DNA of 64,000 nucleotides. It comes from Oceanobacillus_B kapialis (lineage in GTDB: Bacteria; Bacillota; Bacilli; Bacillales; Amphibacillaceae). The notes below the pieces were generated by a model that saw nothing but the letters and a program-made list of their open reading frames with translations, ran no database searches and was not told the origin of the DNA. The position numbers and the translations under genes are program-made. Numbering within the stretch: the stretch's first letter is position 1; every line of letters starts with the position of its first letter. Below are positions 1-8,388 of the stretch, in pieces. Location: NCBI RefSeq assembly GCF_042685265.1, contig NZ_JBHUMX010000042.1. One strand, 5' to 3'.

Positions 1-435
1 TTCGTATTCTTCTTTTTGCGTATTAAATTCTTCAAACATAGTCCGAAGCTTTTCCTGTAAGCTGATGCCAATGATATAGCTGGCTGTCATCCTGCCAGCC
101 ATGAGCTCTTTTTGCACCATGGCGGCAATCTCTGGATCATTAAAACGGGCTCCAGCTGGTATATCCTGAGTCTCGACATTAGGACGATCTGGCGGTGCAG
201 GTGGTAAGCGAATCCCTGTTTCTTTTAACAAAGTTTCTACTTGCTGTTCTTCCTGGGTAAAACCGTTCTCCAACACATCCTCTAGTAACACCTTTAGATC
301 GTTGTCTCCAGTATGATTAATCAGCACCTGCATGGTAACACAGAAGCACTTAGCATTATAAAGATAGGTCCAAAGATGATAGACCTCTCCTGCGTGAAAC
401 GCCTCTTCCTCTTTATTGCCATTAAGCATGCCCAT
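1..435 (-). CDS. DUF3231 family protein, 3' end outside window
   Basis: The minus strand is open from an ATG at 435 to the window edge (145 codons, no stop). The protein begins MGMLNGNKEEEAFHAGEVYH and continues with the pattern 'LWTYLYNAK...INHTGDNDLKVLLEDVLE' that I associate with DUF3231 proteins, a Bacillaceae family of helical-bundle proteins of unknown function, some of them spore-associated. A ribosome binding site (AGAGGA) lies about 8 bases upstream of the ATG. Family members often have two repeats of this domain, so at least half of the gene may lie outside. A second family member is at 38356-39378. Function is not known. Confidence 0.8.
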   Translation of the reverse strand, partial: MGMLNGNKEEEAFHAGEVYHLWTYLYNAKCFCVTMQVLINHTGDNDLKVLLEDVLENGFTQEEQQVETLLKETGIRLPPAPPDRPNVETQDIPAGARFNDPEIAAMVQKELMAGRMTASYIIGISLQEKLRTMFEEFNTQKEEYE

Positions 436-598
436 TTCTTCAGTCCTCTCATATTGATTTCAAGATACTTCTTAACTTATAGCTATTTAAACAGATATAA
501 ATAAAAGCTTGCTTCCTATCTAGCATCCCACAACAAATAAAAAATTATGTTGGGCATTAATTTACATGGGACAGGAACCTACTTTTCGTTTAAACATA

Positions 599-645
599 GG
601 CTAAAATCATAAAGCAAAAGCGAATGCGCCCGTCTGATTTTAGCC
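599..645. repeat. Inverted repeat upstream of ssuA
   Basis: The arms ggctaaaatca (599-609) and tgattttagcc (635-645) are perfect 11-bp complements around a 25-base loop that contains gcgaatgcgc. It lies about 50 bases before the ssuA start, so it could be a leader hairpin or an operator. No U-run follows, so it is not a normal terminator. Confidence 0.5.
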
Positions 646-693
646 AGAGGGAGCTAAGCATCACGCAAAATTTACGAAAATGGGGTTCATTAT

Positions 694-1653
694 ATGAGAA
701 AGAAACTAAAGTTGCTGTTTTTAAGCATTGTTTGTATGTTCCTGTTTGTAGGATGTAGTCAACATGAAGCATCTAACAATTCTACAGAGGAAGAAAACGT
801 TATTCGGATTGGCTATCAAAAAAATGGCCCTCTCATTATTTTGAAATCACTCGGCACTTTGGAAGAACGTTTAAAAGAAGAAGGATATACGGTAGAATGG
901 AAACTTTTCCAAGCTGGACCTGCATTAGTGGAAGCCTTAAATGCAGGGAGTATTGACTTTGGCAGAACAGGAAACTCTCCACCTATATTTGCACAGGCTG
1001 CTGACACTCCTTTTGTCATGGTCGCGGCAGGAAAATCTAAGTTTAAAGGGAGTGGCGTTTTAGTACCGAACGATTCATCCATAGAACGTATAGAAGATCT
1101 AAAAGGGAAAAAGGTTGGCTTTGCGAAAGGATCAAGCTCTCACTACCTTATCGTGCGAGCATTGCAAGAAGCTGGGTTAAGCTATAGCGATATTACACCT
1201 GCCTATTTATCGCCAGGTGACGCGCGAATCGCTTTTGAACAAGGAAATATTGACGCCATGGTTGTATGGGATCCCTATACAGCTTCAACAGAGCTTCATT
1301 CTAATGGCAAGCTATTAGTTGATGGAGAAGGACTCACTACTGACCGCGATTTCTTCATTGCAACAGAGACCTTTGCTAAGGACCATACAGCGTTAATTGA
1401 TATTCTTTTAGAAGAAATTGAAAAATCCTCAGATTGGGCTAATAAAAATCACGATGAGCTGGCTACCATGCTCACTCCAATCCTTAATATTGAGGAAGAT
1501 TCCATTATGAAATCCATTAAAAGACGCACTTACGGGCTGGACGAAATAAATGAAGAGATTCTGAAGGAACAGCAAGAAATTGCTGACACCTTTTATGAAC
1601 TTGAAATCATTCCGAAACAAATACAGGTGAAAGATGTTTTGGTGAATAATTGA
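694..1653 (+). CDS. ssuA: Aliphatic sulfonate-type ABC transporter substrate-binding lipoprotein
   Basis: The protein is 319 aa. It has a lipoprotein signal (basic MRKKLK, hydrophobic core, lipobox LFVGC with Cys21 as the lipidation site), then a periplasmic-binding-protein type 2 fold typical of SsuA/TauA: IRIGYQKNGPL near the start, SIDFGRTGNSPP, 'DLKGKKVGFAKGSSSH' and 'DARIAFEQGNIDAMVVWDPY'. It should capture alkanesulfonates or related sulfur compounds outside the membrane and pass them to the SsuC/SsuB pair encoded downstream. The ribosome binding site before ATG 694 is weak. The gene is separated from ssuC by 185 bp carrying a 21-bp tandem array. The ligand is inferred from family resemblance; taurine or thiamine-precursor binding proteins share the fold. 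Confidence 0.82.
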   Translation: MRKKLKLLFLSIVCMFLFVGCSQHEASNNSTEEENVIRIGYQKNGPLIILKSLGTLEERLKEEGYTVEWKLFQAGPALVEALNAGSIDFGRTGNSPPIFAQAADTPFVMVAAGKSKFKGSGVLVPNDSSIERIEDLKGKKVGFAKGSSSHYLIVRALQEAGLSYSDITPAYLSPGDARIAFEQGNIDAMVVWDPYTASTELHSNGKLLVDGEGLTTDRDFFIATETFAKDHTALIDILLEEIEKSSDWANKNHDELATMLTPILNIEEDSIMKSIKRRTYGLDEINEEILKEQQEIADTFYELEIIPKQIQVKDVLVNN

Positions 1654-1678
1654 TTAAAAATGGAAGTGCTACTGCGGG

Positions 1679-1804
1679 GCGCTACTTCCTATGGCCGGTG
1701 CGCGACTTTCAGGAGCTGATGCGCTACTCTCATGGGCCCGTTCCCCACGCCCTGTGGCTGGCGCGCTACTTTCATAAGGCGATGCGCGGCTTATGAACCT
1801 GAAA
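1679..1804 (+). repeat. 21-bp tandem array 1 (six units) between ssuA and ssuC
   Basis: Units start at 1679, 1700, 1721, 1742, 1763 and 1784, exactly 21 bp apart. Four begin gcgctact or gcgcgact; the fourth (1742) and last are degenerate. A conserved head (gcgctactt) is followed by a variable tail. The array is visibly more GC-rich than its AT-rich surroundings. It has the same period as the arrays at 44.0 and 52.8 kb but a different core. I do not recognise the family. Confidence 0.8.
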
Positions 1805-1838
1805 CTAAAAATTCCTATAAGAAAAGGAGGTTAGGACC

Positions 1839-2606
1839 TTGAAAATCTCAACCAGAAGCGTAGCAGATAGACTTATTCCATGGCTAGTCCCATTCTCGTT
1901 ATTATTAGGCTGGCAATTTCTTTCTACTATAGGTATCATCCCCACCCGCATCCTTCCAGCTCCAACACAAGTGTTTCAGGCAGCAATTGACTTGTCCGCC
2001 ACAGGTGAGCTGACAGAACATATCTCCATAAGTTTGGGGAGGGCATTAATTGGGTTTCTCATTGGCGGGATTATTGGATTTTTATTTGGACTGTTTAACG
2101 GGATTTTCCGTTTTGCAGAGCTCTTTTTTGATACATCTATTCAAATGCTAAGAAATATTCCACATTTAGCCTTGATCCCTCTAGTGATTTTGTGGTTTGG
2201 AATTGATGAAACCTCAAAAATTTTCCTTGTAGCATTAGGGGTGATGTTTCCCGTCTACATCAATACTTATCATGGCATTAAATCAGTAGACAAAAGATTA
2301 ATTGAAATGGGAAAGGCCTATGGATTAAAAGGAAGGACATTATTCTTTCATGTCATATTGCCCGGAGCCATGTCTTCCATCCTAGTTGGGGTACGTTTTT
2401 CACTTGGCGTTATGTGGCTAACTCTTATTGTAGCTGAAACTATTTCCGCACATTCCGGCATTGGTTATATGGCAATGAATGCTAGAGAATTTATGCAGAT
2501 GGACGTCATTGTCTTAAGTATTGTCCTGTACGCGATGTTTGGAAAATTATCAGACGTTATTGCCAAGCTTTTTGAAGGAAAATTACTTCGCTGGAATCGC
2601 GCATAA
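1839..2606 (+). CDS. ssuC: ABC transporter permease, SsuC type
   Basis: This 255-aa integral membrane protein has about six hydrophobic segments and the BPD_transp_1 fold. The cytoplasmic EAA loop that contacts the ATPase is visible around residues 155-175 as 'EMGKAYGLKGRTLFFHVILP'. The start is TTG at 1839, chosen because AAAGGAGG lies 8 bases upstream. The stop is 17 bases before ssuB, so ssuC and ssuB are surely co-transcribed. Together they form the inner membrane channel and motor for the SsuA-bound ligand. Family assignment is solid; the exact substrate is inferred. Confidence 0.88.
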   Translation: MKISTRSVADRLIPWLVPFSLLLGWQFLSTIGIIPTRILPAPTQVFQAAIDLSATGELTEHISISLGRALIGFLIGGIIGFLFGLFNGIFRFAELFFDTSIQMLRNIPHLALIPLVILWFGIDETSKIFLVALGVMFPVYINTYHGIKSVDKRLIEMGKAYGLKGRTLFFHVILPGAMSSILVGVRFSLGVMWLTLIVAETISAHSGIGYMAMNAREFMQMDVIVLSIVLYAMFGKLSDVIAKLFEGKLLRWNRA

Positions 2607-2623
2607 CGAAAGGAGGAAAGAAT

Positions 2624-3406
2624 ATGAAAGACGTTAAGCCGAACTACCATATTGAAACCAAACAGCTTCAAAAGGATTACCCCGGGAGAAATGTGTTAAG
2701 CGGGATCAACCTTTCTATCCGACAAGGTGAGTTTATTGCGATTGTAGGAAAAAGTGGTTGCGGGAAAAGCACTTTACTCAGACTATTAGCTGGTTTAGAA
2801 AAACCGAGTAATGGAAAAGTGCTCATGGATCAAAAACCTCTAACAGAGCTGAATGGCCAGGCGCGTATGATGTTCCAAGACGGTAGGCTACTCCCTTGGA
2901 AAAAAGTAATCGATAATGTATCACTTGGACTATCCAAGGAAGGAAAGCATAAAGCTAAAAAAGCTTTACAACTGGTGGGGCTTGAGGATAGAATGACGGA
3001 TTGGCCAGCCATGCTTTCCGGCGGGCAAAAGCAACGTGTTGCGCTGGCTAGAGCGTTGGTCCATGAGCCCTCCCTTTTACTGCTGGATGAGCCGCTAGGG
3101 GCCTTGGATGCTTTGACGCGCTTGGAAATGCAAGGCCTCATTGAGGAACTTTGGCAGCAAAAACATTTTACCGCCATACTCGTTACACACGACGTTGAAG
3201 AAGCTGTAGCCATAGCAGACCGCGTAATTGTTATTGAAAATGGGAACATTAGCTTGAATCAGGCTATTGATTTACCAAGACCACGCCAGCGCACTAGCAC
3301 CGCATTTTCTATGTATCTGGATCAGATTTTAGATAAAATCATGGGACGCAAGCCGAAGAAAAAAATAACTTTACTTCATTCCTATCCTAATAAAACCAAG
3401 GTTTAA
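2624..3406 (+). CDS. ssuB: ABC transporter ATP-binding protein, SsuB type
   Basis: The protein is 260 aa and holds all nucleotide-binding motifs: Walker A GKSGCGKST (residues 42-50), Q-loop MFQDGRLLPW, signature LSGGQKQRV, Walker B LLLLDEP and H-loop THDVEEA. The Q-loop sequence 'QDGRLLPW' is typical of the sulfonate/nitrate/taurine ATPase group. The start ATG 2624 follows GGAGG. There is no ssuD (FMNH2 monooxygenase) or ssuE in the window, so the enzyme that would release sulfite is either elsewhere or the imported compound is different. Confidence 0.88.
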   Translation: MKDVKPNYHIETKQLQKDYPGRNVLSGINLSIRQGEFIAIVGKSGCGKSTLLRLLAGLEKPSNGKVLMDQKPLTELNGQARMMFQDGRLLPWKKVIDNVSLGLSKEGKHKAKKALQLVGLEDRMTDWPAMLSGGQKQRVALARALVHEPSLLLLDEPLGALDALTRLEMQGLIEELWQQKHFTAILVTHDVEEAVAIADRVIVIENGNISLNQAIDLPRPRQRTSTAFSMYLDQILDKIMGRKPKKKITLLHSYPNKTKV

Positions 3407-3407
3407 A

Positions 3408-3683
3408 TTAATTACTTCTTATCCCATACAGAATAAAACCTACTCCTAAAATTATAAAGAAAAATTTCTTAAGAGAAAGCTGCTCAGCCACCCCAAATAA
3501 TCCAATAGCTGTTGTCGCCAACAAAACCAATGGTCCTACAAATGCCAAGGCGCTATTAATAATTAACGCCTTATCTATTTCGTTAAAACGAAACATTAAA
3601 TATGCAGCAAAAATTTCCAAACTCCCAGAAAGAACTCTCAACAATGCCATACCTAATACAGCTTTCTCTATTATCGCAAACAT
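3408..3683 (-). CDS. yqhV: YqhV-like small membrane protein (DUF2619)
   Basis: I take the ATG at 3683 as start (MFAIIEKAVLGMALLRVLSG) because GGAGGAG lies just upstream; the longer frame to 3776 has no such site. The 91-aa product has three hydrophobic stretches and resembles B. subtilis YqhV, a short membrane protein next to spoIIIAA in that species. Its role is unknown. It converges with ssuB, with the two stop codons one base apart. Confidence 0.7.
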   Translation of the reverse strand: MFAIIEKAVLGMALLRVLSGSLEIFAAYLMFRFNEIDKALIINSALAFVGPLVLLATTAIGLFGVAEQLSLKKFFFIILGVGFILYGIRSN

Positions 3684-3788
3684 TTTTCTCCTCCGGTATG
3701 ATAGCTTTCTAATATATATGCAGGGCTTGTCCAGATGAGGACAAAAGCACAGAGAAATTGGCTTATAACATAACAACTAAAAAAATTG

Positions 3789-3815
3789 AAGGCCACTCAT
3801 ATTATAGAGGGCCTT
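3789..3815. terminator. Hairpin terminator upstream of the DUF2975 gene
   Basis: The arms aaggcc (3789-3794) and ggcctt (3810-3815) are followed by gtttta. It lies outside any gene, upstream of both yqhV and the DUF2975 gene, so the transcript it ends is unclear. Confidence 0.45.
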
Positions 3816-3916
3816 GTTTTATTGCTAGAACCAATCTGAAAATTAATAAATATTTATTGAAAAACAATAAATGCTATTGTAAGATGTAGTAAAATACAGA
3901 GGTTGAGGTGTAAGCT

Positions 3917-4393
3917 ATGAAACGAGGAACAACGTTTTTTCTAAAGATTTCCATTGTGTTGATCGGGGTAATTGTGCTCGCTCTTAGTATCTTTTGGCTA
4001 CCATACCAGGCAAACCTTCTCGCCAACATGTATCCTGAATTTGCCCATTTACAGTACCCCTTATTACTTGGCTTGCTTGTGACGACGATTCCTTTCTTCT
4101 TCGCACTTTACCAAGCGTTAAAGCTATTACGTAATATTGATTATGATAAAGCATTCTCCACCATGACTATACAATCGTTAAAACAAATTAAATACAGCGC
4201 TCTCATCATCAGCGTCATGTACATGGCAGGTTTTATCACCCTTCTTTACCTAAATGCAGCCAACCCAGGGATATTGCTTATGGGATTAGTAATTATCTTC
4301 TGTTCAGGCGTTATTGCCGTATTTGCTGCTTTGTTGCAGAAACTTCTTAATAAAGCCTTAGAAATCAAATCTGAGAATGAGTTGACAGTCTGA
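3917..4393 (+). CDS. DUF2975 family membrane protein
   Basis: This 158-aa protein has four predicted membrane helices (about residues 10-30, 48-68, 92-112 and 118-140) with 'LLRNIDYDKAFS' between helices two and three. That is the usual DUF2975 pattern, in which the domain often sits beside a small Xre/Cro repressor. Here no such repressor gene follows; the next gene is a nitronate monooxygenase. The function is unknown. Confidence 0.7.
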   Translation: MKRGTTFFLKISIVLIGVIVLALSIFWLPYQANLLANMYPEFAHLQYPLLLGLLVTTIPFFFALYQALKLLRNIDYDKAFSTMTIQSLKQIKYSALIISVMYMAGFITLLYLNAANPGILLMGLVIIFCSGVIAVFAALLQKLLNKALEIKSENELTV

Positions 4394-4552
4394 GATTGAG
4401 TTTTTTAATTGAAAGAACACATAAAATAATGAATGATGGCTCTTGAAACTTATATAGGGAGAAAGTATCTTAGAGAAAGAACGATATATAAAAACAGCAT
4501 GATTATCACTTCTGAGGCGACCAAAATGCTAAACGATTGGAGAGGGGATAAA

Positions 4553-5629
4553 ATGTTGCATACTGTAGCAAGTCTATTAAAGGTGAAGTATCCGATTATC
4601 CAAGCACCGATGGCTGGAGGTATAACTACCACACATCTGATTACGGAAGTTGCAAATGCAGGGGGCCTTGGAATGATTGGAGCTGGTTACTTGTCACCTG
4701 ACCAGCTGCGTCAGCAAGTAAATGACGTACAAGAAGTGACCTCCAGCCCTTTTGGAGTAAACCTATTTGTACCAAATGAATTCCATGTAACAGAAGAGGA
4801 AATTACGCTCTCCAACGACCAATTGGCTCCAATACGCAATCAGCTACAGCTATCCCAGAAACCAAGTAATAAAAACCCAGAATTTAATGACTTACATAAT
4901 ACCTTTTTAGAGCAAATTGATGTTGTGATTGAAGAACAAGTACCCATTTGTTCCTTCACCTTTGGCATCCCTTCTGAACAAGTGATTAATCGTTTGAAAC
5001 AACATGGCATTCTTCTTATTGGTACAGCGACTACTGTAAAAGAAGCCATTGCCATAGAGAAAGCAGGAATGGATATTATTGTCGTCCAAGGCAGTGAGGC
5101 TGGCGGGCATCGTGGGAATTTCCTGGACTCTTACGATAACAGTATGATCGGTTTAATGGCCCTCATTCCTCAGGTAGTTGATATGGTAAATGTTCCTGTT
5201 ATAGCTGCTGGGGGAATTATGGATGGAAGAGGCTTGGTTGCATCTCTTTCCCTTGGAGCACAAGGGGCACAGATGGGGACAGCCTTTCTGACGTGTGAGG
5301 AAAGTGGAGCAAATGAGTTACATAAAGCTGCTATCCTGCATGCAGAGGAAGACCGAACAGTGGTGACCCGTGCTTTTTCCGGGAAATGGGCAAGAGGAAT
5401 ACAGAACGAGTTTATCTCGACTATGCAAGAAAAGGAGCATCTCTTACCCGATTTCCCTGTCCAGAACAGCCTCACAAAAGAGATTAGAAAGGCTGCTGCA
5501 AGTCAGGGGAAACCCGAATTTATGTCCCTTTGGGCAGGCCAGAACGCATCTATGGCAAAAAAGCAAACTATCCAAACGCTTATGCAATCGATAGTGGAAG
5601 AAGTGAAAAGGTTAGGGTATTCTATTTGA
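4553..5629 (+). CDS. Nitronate monooxygenase (2-nitropropane dioxygenase family)
   Basis: The protein is 358 aa from ATG 4553, chosen because 'gagaggggataaa' lies upstream and the family normally begins at 'LLKVKYPIIQAPMAGG'; the 40 codons further upstream have no match. It is an FMN-dependent TIM barrel that oxidises alkyl nitronates such as propionate-3-nitronate. Visible signatures are QAPMAGG, 'NAGGLGMIGAGYLSPDQL', VVQGSEAGGHRG and 'VPVIAAGGIMDGRG', the last two lining the FMN phosphate. It stands alone on the plus strand. The family also contains enzymes with other substrates, so the specific reaction is inferred. Confidence 0.85.
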   Translation: MLHTVASLLKVKYPIIQAPMAGGITTTHLITEVANAGGLGMIGAGYLSPDQLRQQVNDVQEVTSSPFGVNLFVPNEFHVTEEEITLSNDQLAPIRNQLQLSQKPSNKNPEFNDLHNTFLEQIDVVIEEQVPICSFTFGIPSEQVINRLKQHGILLIGTATTVKEAIAIEKAGMDIIVVQGSEAGGHRGNFLDSYDNSMIGLMALIPQVVDMVNVPVIAAGGIMDGRGLVASLSLGAQGAQMGTAFLTCEESGANELHKAAILHAEEDRTVVTRAFSGKWARGIQNEFISTMQEKEHLLPDFPVQNSLTKEIRKAAASQGKPEFMSLWAGQNASMAKKQTIQTLMQSIVEEVKRLGYSI

Positions 5630-5701
5630 AAGCTAATCCATTCAGCATTACGACCTCTTCTACTATGTAATTTACTTAGGGATCTACATAGCAGAAGAAT
5701 T

Positions 5702-6142
5702 TTACTGGTCCTCTTTCACTAACCAAGGGTATTTCGCCTCAAACTCTAACCAAAGACCTGGTTGCGACAAGTTCTCATTTTCACTTGGTTCCACTGCAAC
5801 AAACCCAAATGTAAAATTGCCGACAGTAGCAGTATGTTCAGGGTCCCATTCTACATCGGAGCAATACGCTCCAGCTATTAATTTCCCAACCAGATAATAA
5901 TGCCCCATATAGAGATGCAATCCGTCTTCTATAGAGCCAAATTCGGATAATAAATCCGGTTTTGTTGGGTCAATACCTAACTTATGAAATAGCTGCTTAA
6001 CCTGGGGATCCAACTGTTCACAAGCCTCTCTATAGTTTTTACAGTCCAGACATTCACACAAATCCGTTGCCTCTCCATAGTATTCATTCGTTCTGGCTGC
6101 ATCTACCTCTAGCAACCACTTTTCTAAATCAATTCTTTGCAT
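5702..6142 (-). CDS. Conserved hypothetical protein
   Basis: I start this at ATG 6142 (MQRIDLEKWLLEVDAARTNE), preceded by AGGGGAG; the frame extends 26 codons further without support. It has 146 aa with a CECLDCKNYREAC segment holding four cysteines that could bind a metal, then 'LGIDPTKPDLLSEFG' and an acidic C-terminus. I recognise the pattern from Bacillus hypothetical proteins but know no function. It lies at the 3' end of the minus-strand accessory block. Confidence 0.65.
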   Translation of the reverse strand: MQRIDLEKWLLEVDAARTNEYYGEATDLCECLDCKNYREACEQLDPQVKQLFHKLGIDPTKPDLLSEFGSIEDGLHLYMGHYYLVGKLIAGAYCSDVEWDPEHTATVGNFTFGFVAVEPSENENLSQPGLWLEFEAKYPWLVKEDQ

Positions 6143-6222
6143 ATTTGCTCCCCTATTCTTTCTGAACTTTGACCCTTGGATGTAAAGGGGGAATGAAGTG
6201 CCCCCTCTCCCCATAGTCAATA

Positions 6223-6783
6223 TCAGTGGTTTCCCCAGATTCTTTCAACCTTCAAAAGCTGTCTGCTCTCAAATGAAAGCTTATAAATATCCGGCATCTC
6301 TAACTCTTCCCAAAAAGTAAATCCATACTTACTGTCAAAATAACTCATTATAAGAACCATCAAATTACCATGGGTTCCTATCACCACATTTTTACCCTTA
6401 TGGGCTTCTAAAAATTTGTAACGTGGCACTAATCCCTCTCTTTTGTGCAGCCCAGTTTGATTCCCCACCAGGCCATGAAAAGTCGTAGTCCGCCCATACC
6501 TTTGTTATCGCCTTTTCAAAATCTCTACATGCTTTCCAGCAAGATGGCACTCTTTAAGATCATCAATTATCTCAATCTCAGTTTCTATGTAATTTGCGAT
6601 CCCCTCCACCGTTTGGATGGATCGTTTATAAGGGCTTGAAATGACAACATCAATGGGTTCCTTTTTGAGCAATTTCGTCACAGTAGTTGTATCCCTCATT
6701 CCACGCTCAGACAATGGTCTGCCTAACTCATCAGGTGTATAGGTGGAATGCGCATGTCGCACAAAATATAAATTCGTTGGCAA
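6223..6783 (-). pseudogene. Histidine phosphatase family gene with two frameshifts
   Basis: This is a second copy of the histidine phosphatase superfamily right after the intact one. The first part carries the phosphohistidine motif 'NLYFVRHAHSTYTPDELG' and 'VISSPYKRSIQTVEG'. The frame breaks near 6505-6515, where the continuation 'DFEKAITKVWADYDFSWPGG' lies in another frame. It breaks again near 6440, where 'KGKNVVIGTHGNLMVLIM' resumes. The best start is TTG at 6783, with AAGGAG upstream. Two breaks make a sequencing error less likely than real decay, but errors cannot be excluded. Confidence 0.75.
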
Positions 6784-6811
6784 CTGACCCAACTCCTTAC
6801 TAGTGTTTATA

Positions 6812-7357
6812 TCAACCTTTCCATGTTCTGTTGATATGCACCGCGTCATCGGAAAAAGTTAATTGGTAAATATCTGGATTACTTAGGGCTTTCCATTGGT
6901 CAAAACCAAAGCTTTCATCATAGTAGTTTAATAATAAAGAGATAATTCCTCCATGTGCCACGATAATGGCCGTCCCAAAGTCCTCTGCGATAATCTCCTC
7001 TACGACCTCCACGATCCGTTTTCTCGCTTCGTCACTCGATTCTCCGCCTTCATATTTTAGATCCATATCATAAAATGTCGCTTCCAGTTTTTCCACCCAA
7101 TCAGGAAGTTTGGCGGAGCTGAGTACGCGTTCGGCTAATCGAGGCTCTAATTCAACTTCTATATCTCTGTTATCTGCAAAAGGCTTAATCGTTTGAATTG
7201 CTCGCAGAAAAGGGCTGGAAATTATCCTATCCACTTTTACATCAGAGAAATATTCAGCCAGCTCATTAGCTTGTAAGAACCCTTCTTGGGTTAAAGGGGC
7301 TTCAGGTGCTTGCCCTTCTGCTTTGCAATGTCTGATAATGTAGATTGTTTTATTCAT
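6812..7357 (-). CDS. Histidine phosphatase family protein
   Basis: The protein is 181 aa with the catalytic RHC(K) motif at residues 9-12 (IIRHCKAEG), 'SSPFLRAIQTIKPF', the family Glu/Gly region 'EGGESSDEARKR' and the second catalytic histidine in VAHGGIISLL. It probably dephosphorylates a small phosphometabolite, as broad-specificity phosphatases of the phosphoglycerate mutase group do. The start is ATG 7357 with TTTGAGG upstream. It sits 15 bp after the phosphotransferase gene and just before its own decayed paralogue, which suggests tandem duplication followed by loss. Confidence 0.85.
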   Translation of the reverse strand: MNKTIYIIRHCKAEGQAPEAPLTQEGFLQANELAEYFSDVKVDRIISSPFLRAIQTIKPFADNRDIEVELEPRLAERVLSSAKLPDWVEKLEATFYDMDLKYEGGESSDEARKRIVEVVEEIIAEDFGTAIIVAHGGIISLLLNYYDESFGFDQWKALSNPDIYQLTFSDDAVHINRTWKG

Positions 7358-7371
7358 AATGCCTCAAACTC

Positions 7372-8388
7372 CTATCTAATCATATTAAACTGCAAATTTA
7401 AAAAAGGAATATCAAGCTCAATTTTGATCTTCATTTTCTTTAGTGCTTCTCTTACATGCACCTTTTGTTTCTGCCCTTCCGTTAGGTGCTTAGAAAAGTA
7501 CATATAAGAATATAATTGTCTATAATTTAAGAAAAAGGGTAATTTCTTCAGCCAAAACGCATCGATTTGATTTTCCATTTGATAGCCAGCTAAAAAAGCA
7601 GCCATAAATTGTTCTGCAAATTCTTCCCTTGCTCGTAAATCGTCCTCCGGAACGGTTTGGAGAGCATGATATAGAACAACTGCAATATCATAAACAAACC
7701 AATTATATTCACAATCGCCAAAATCGAAAAGAACGAACTCTTTTTTGTGTATAAAAAAGTTCTGATGATGTAAGTCATGATGGATCATGCCATAGCAGTC
7801 TCTATCTCTAGGAAGCTTTTCAATCTCCCTAACATACCTATTCCATTTAGCATTTATTTCGTCACTAACATTATTTGCTTCCGTAAAAAGTCGCCCGCTA
7901 TTCCATTCTTTAACGCTATTTGGGCGATATGATTTTGAAAGAGCATGTATCCTCCCCAATGTTTTCCCCCACTTATAAAACATATCAAGGTGCCAGTCTG
8001 CTTTATCTGAAACGTTTACAAATTTACCCTCAGCTTTTTCAAACGCGACAACCCAGCATTCTTCTTCACCATCTAATTGTAGAACTTCTAGTATCTTTCC
8101 GCTACGAGCCGGAATTGGTACGGTGACATATACCCCAGCTTGTTTAAGGTACATGATCCACTCTAACTCTGCTTCAATAGAATCTCTTTCATAAATAGAG
8201 CTCTCATAAAATTTCAGAATAAAGTTCTCGTTGTAACCTTTGTATTCATAAACATTGTTAGAAAATCCACCTAATAAATCTATGTCTGATACATTTATGC
8301 CAAATCTTTTAGCTCCTTCTTCTAATAGAATGTTATTAATGGTAGAGCACCCCCTATAGTTTCCACTCAAACCACTTCCCATGCCCAT
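7372..8388 (-). CDS. Aminoglycoside phosphotransferase (APH)-like kinase
   Basis: This is a small-molecule kinase of the APH/choline-kinase fold. The N-lobe holds 'LGGFSNNVYEY' and the ATP-binding lysine region 'NFILKFYES'. The Brenner motif is visible as 'MIHHDLHHQNFF' and the Mg-binding motif as LFDFGDCEYNW. The longest frame starts at ATG 8388, overlapping the DUF2332 gene by 35 bases. Homology seems to begin only at residue 17, where an ATT codon (8340) sits 9 bases after GGGGG, so a rare ATT start is possible. The substrate is unknown; an antibiotic is not implied. Confidence 0.8.
   Translation of the reverse strand: MGMGSGLSGNYRGCSTINNILLEEGAKRFGINVSDIDLLGGFSNNVYEYKGYNENFILKFYESSIYERDSIEAELEWIMYLKQAGVYVTVPIPARSGKILEVLQLDGEEECWVVAFEKAEGKFVNVSDKADWHLDMFYKWGKTLGRIHALSKSYRPNSVKEWNSGRLFTEANNVSDEINAKWNRYVREIEKLPRDRDCYGMIHHDLHHQNFFIHKKEFVLFDFGDCEYNWFVYDIAVVLYHALQTVPEDDLRAREEFAEQFMAAFLAGYQMENQIDAFWLKKLPFFLNYRQLYSYMYFSKHLTEGQKQKVHVREALKKMKIKIELDIPFLNLQFNMIR

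Noticed and set aside
313..504. 63-codon plus-strand frame near the left edge
   Set aside because: It is antisense to the well-supported DUF3231 gene and has no upstream ribosome binding site.
599..645. Riboswitch for sulfur metabolites before ssuA
   Set aside because: Only one simple stem is present; none of the conserved S-box or related core sequences could be found.
4433..4552. N-terminal 40-residue extension of the nitronate monooxygenase
   Set aside because: It has no ribosome binding site and no family match, while ATG 4553 has both.
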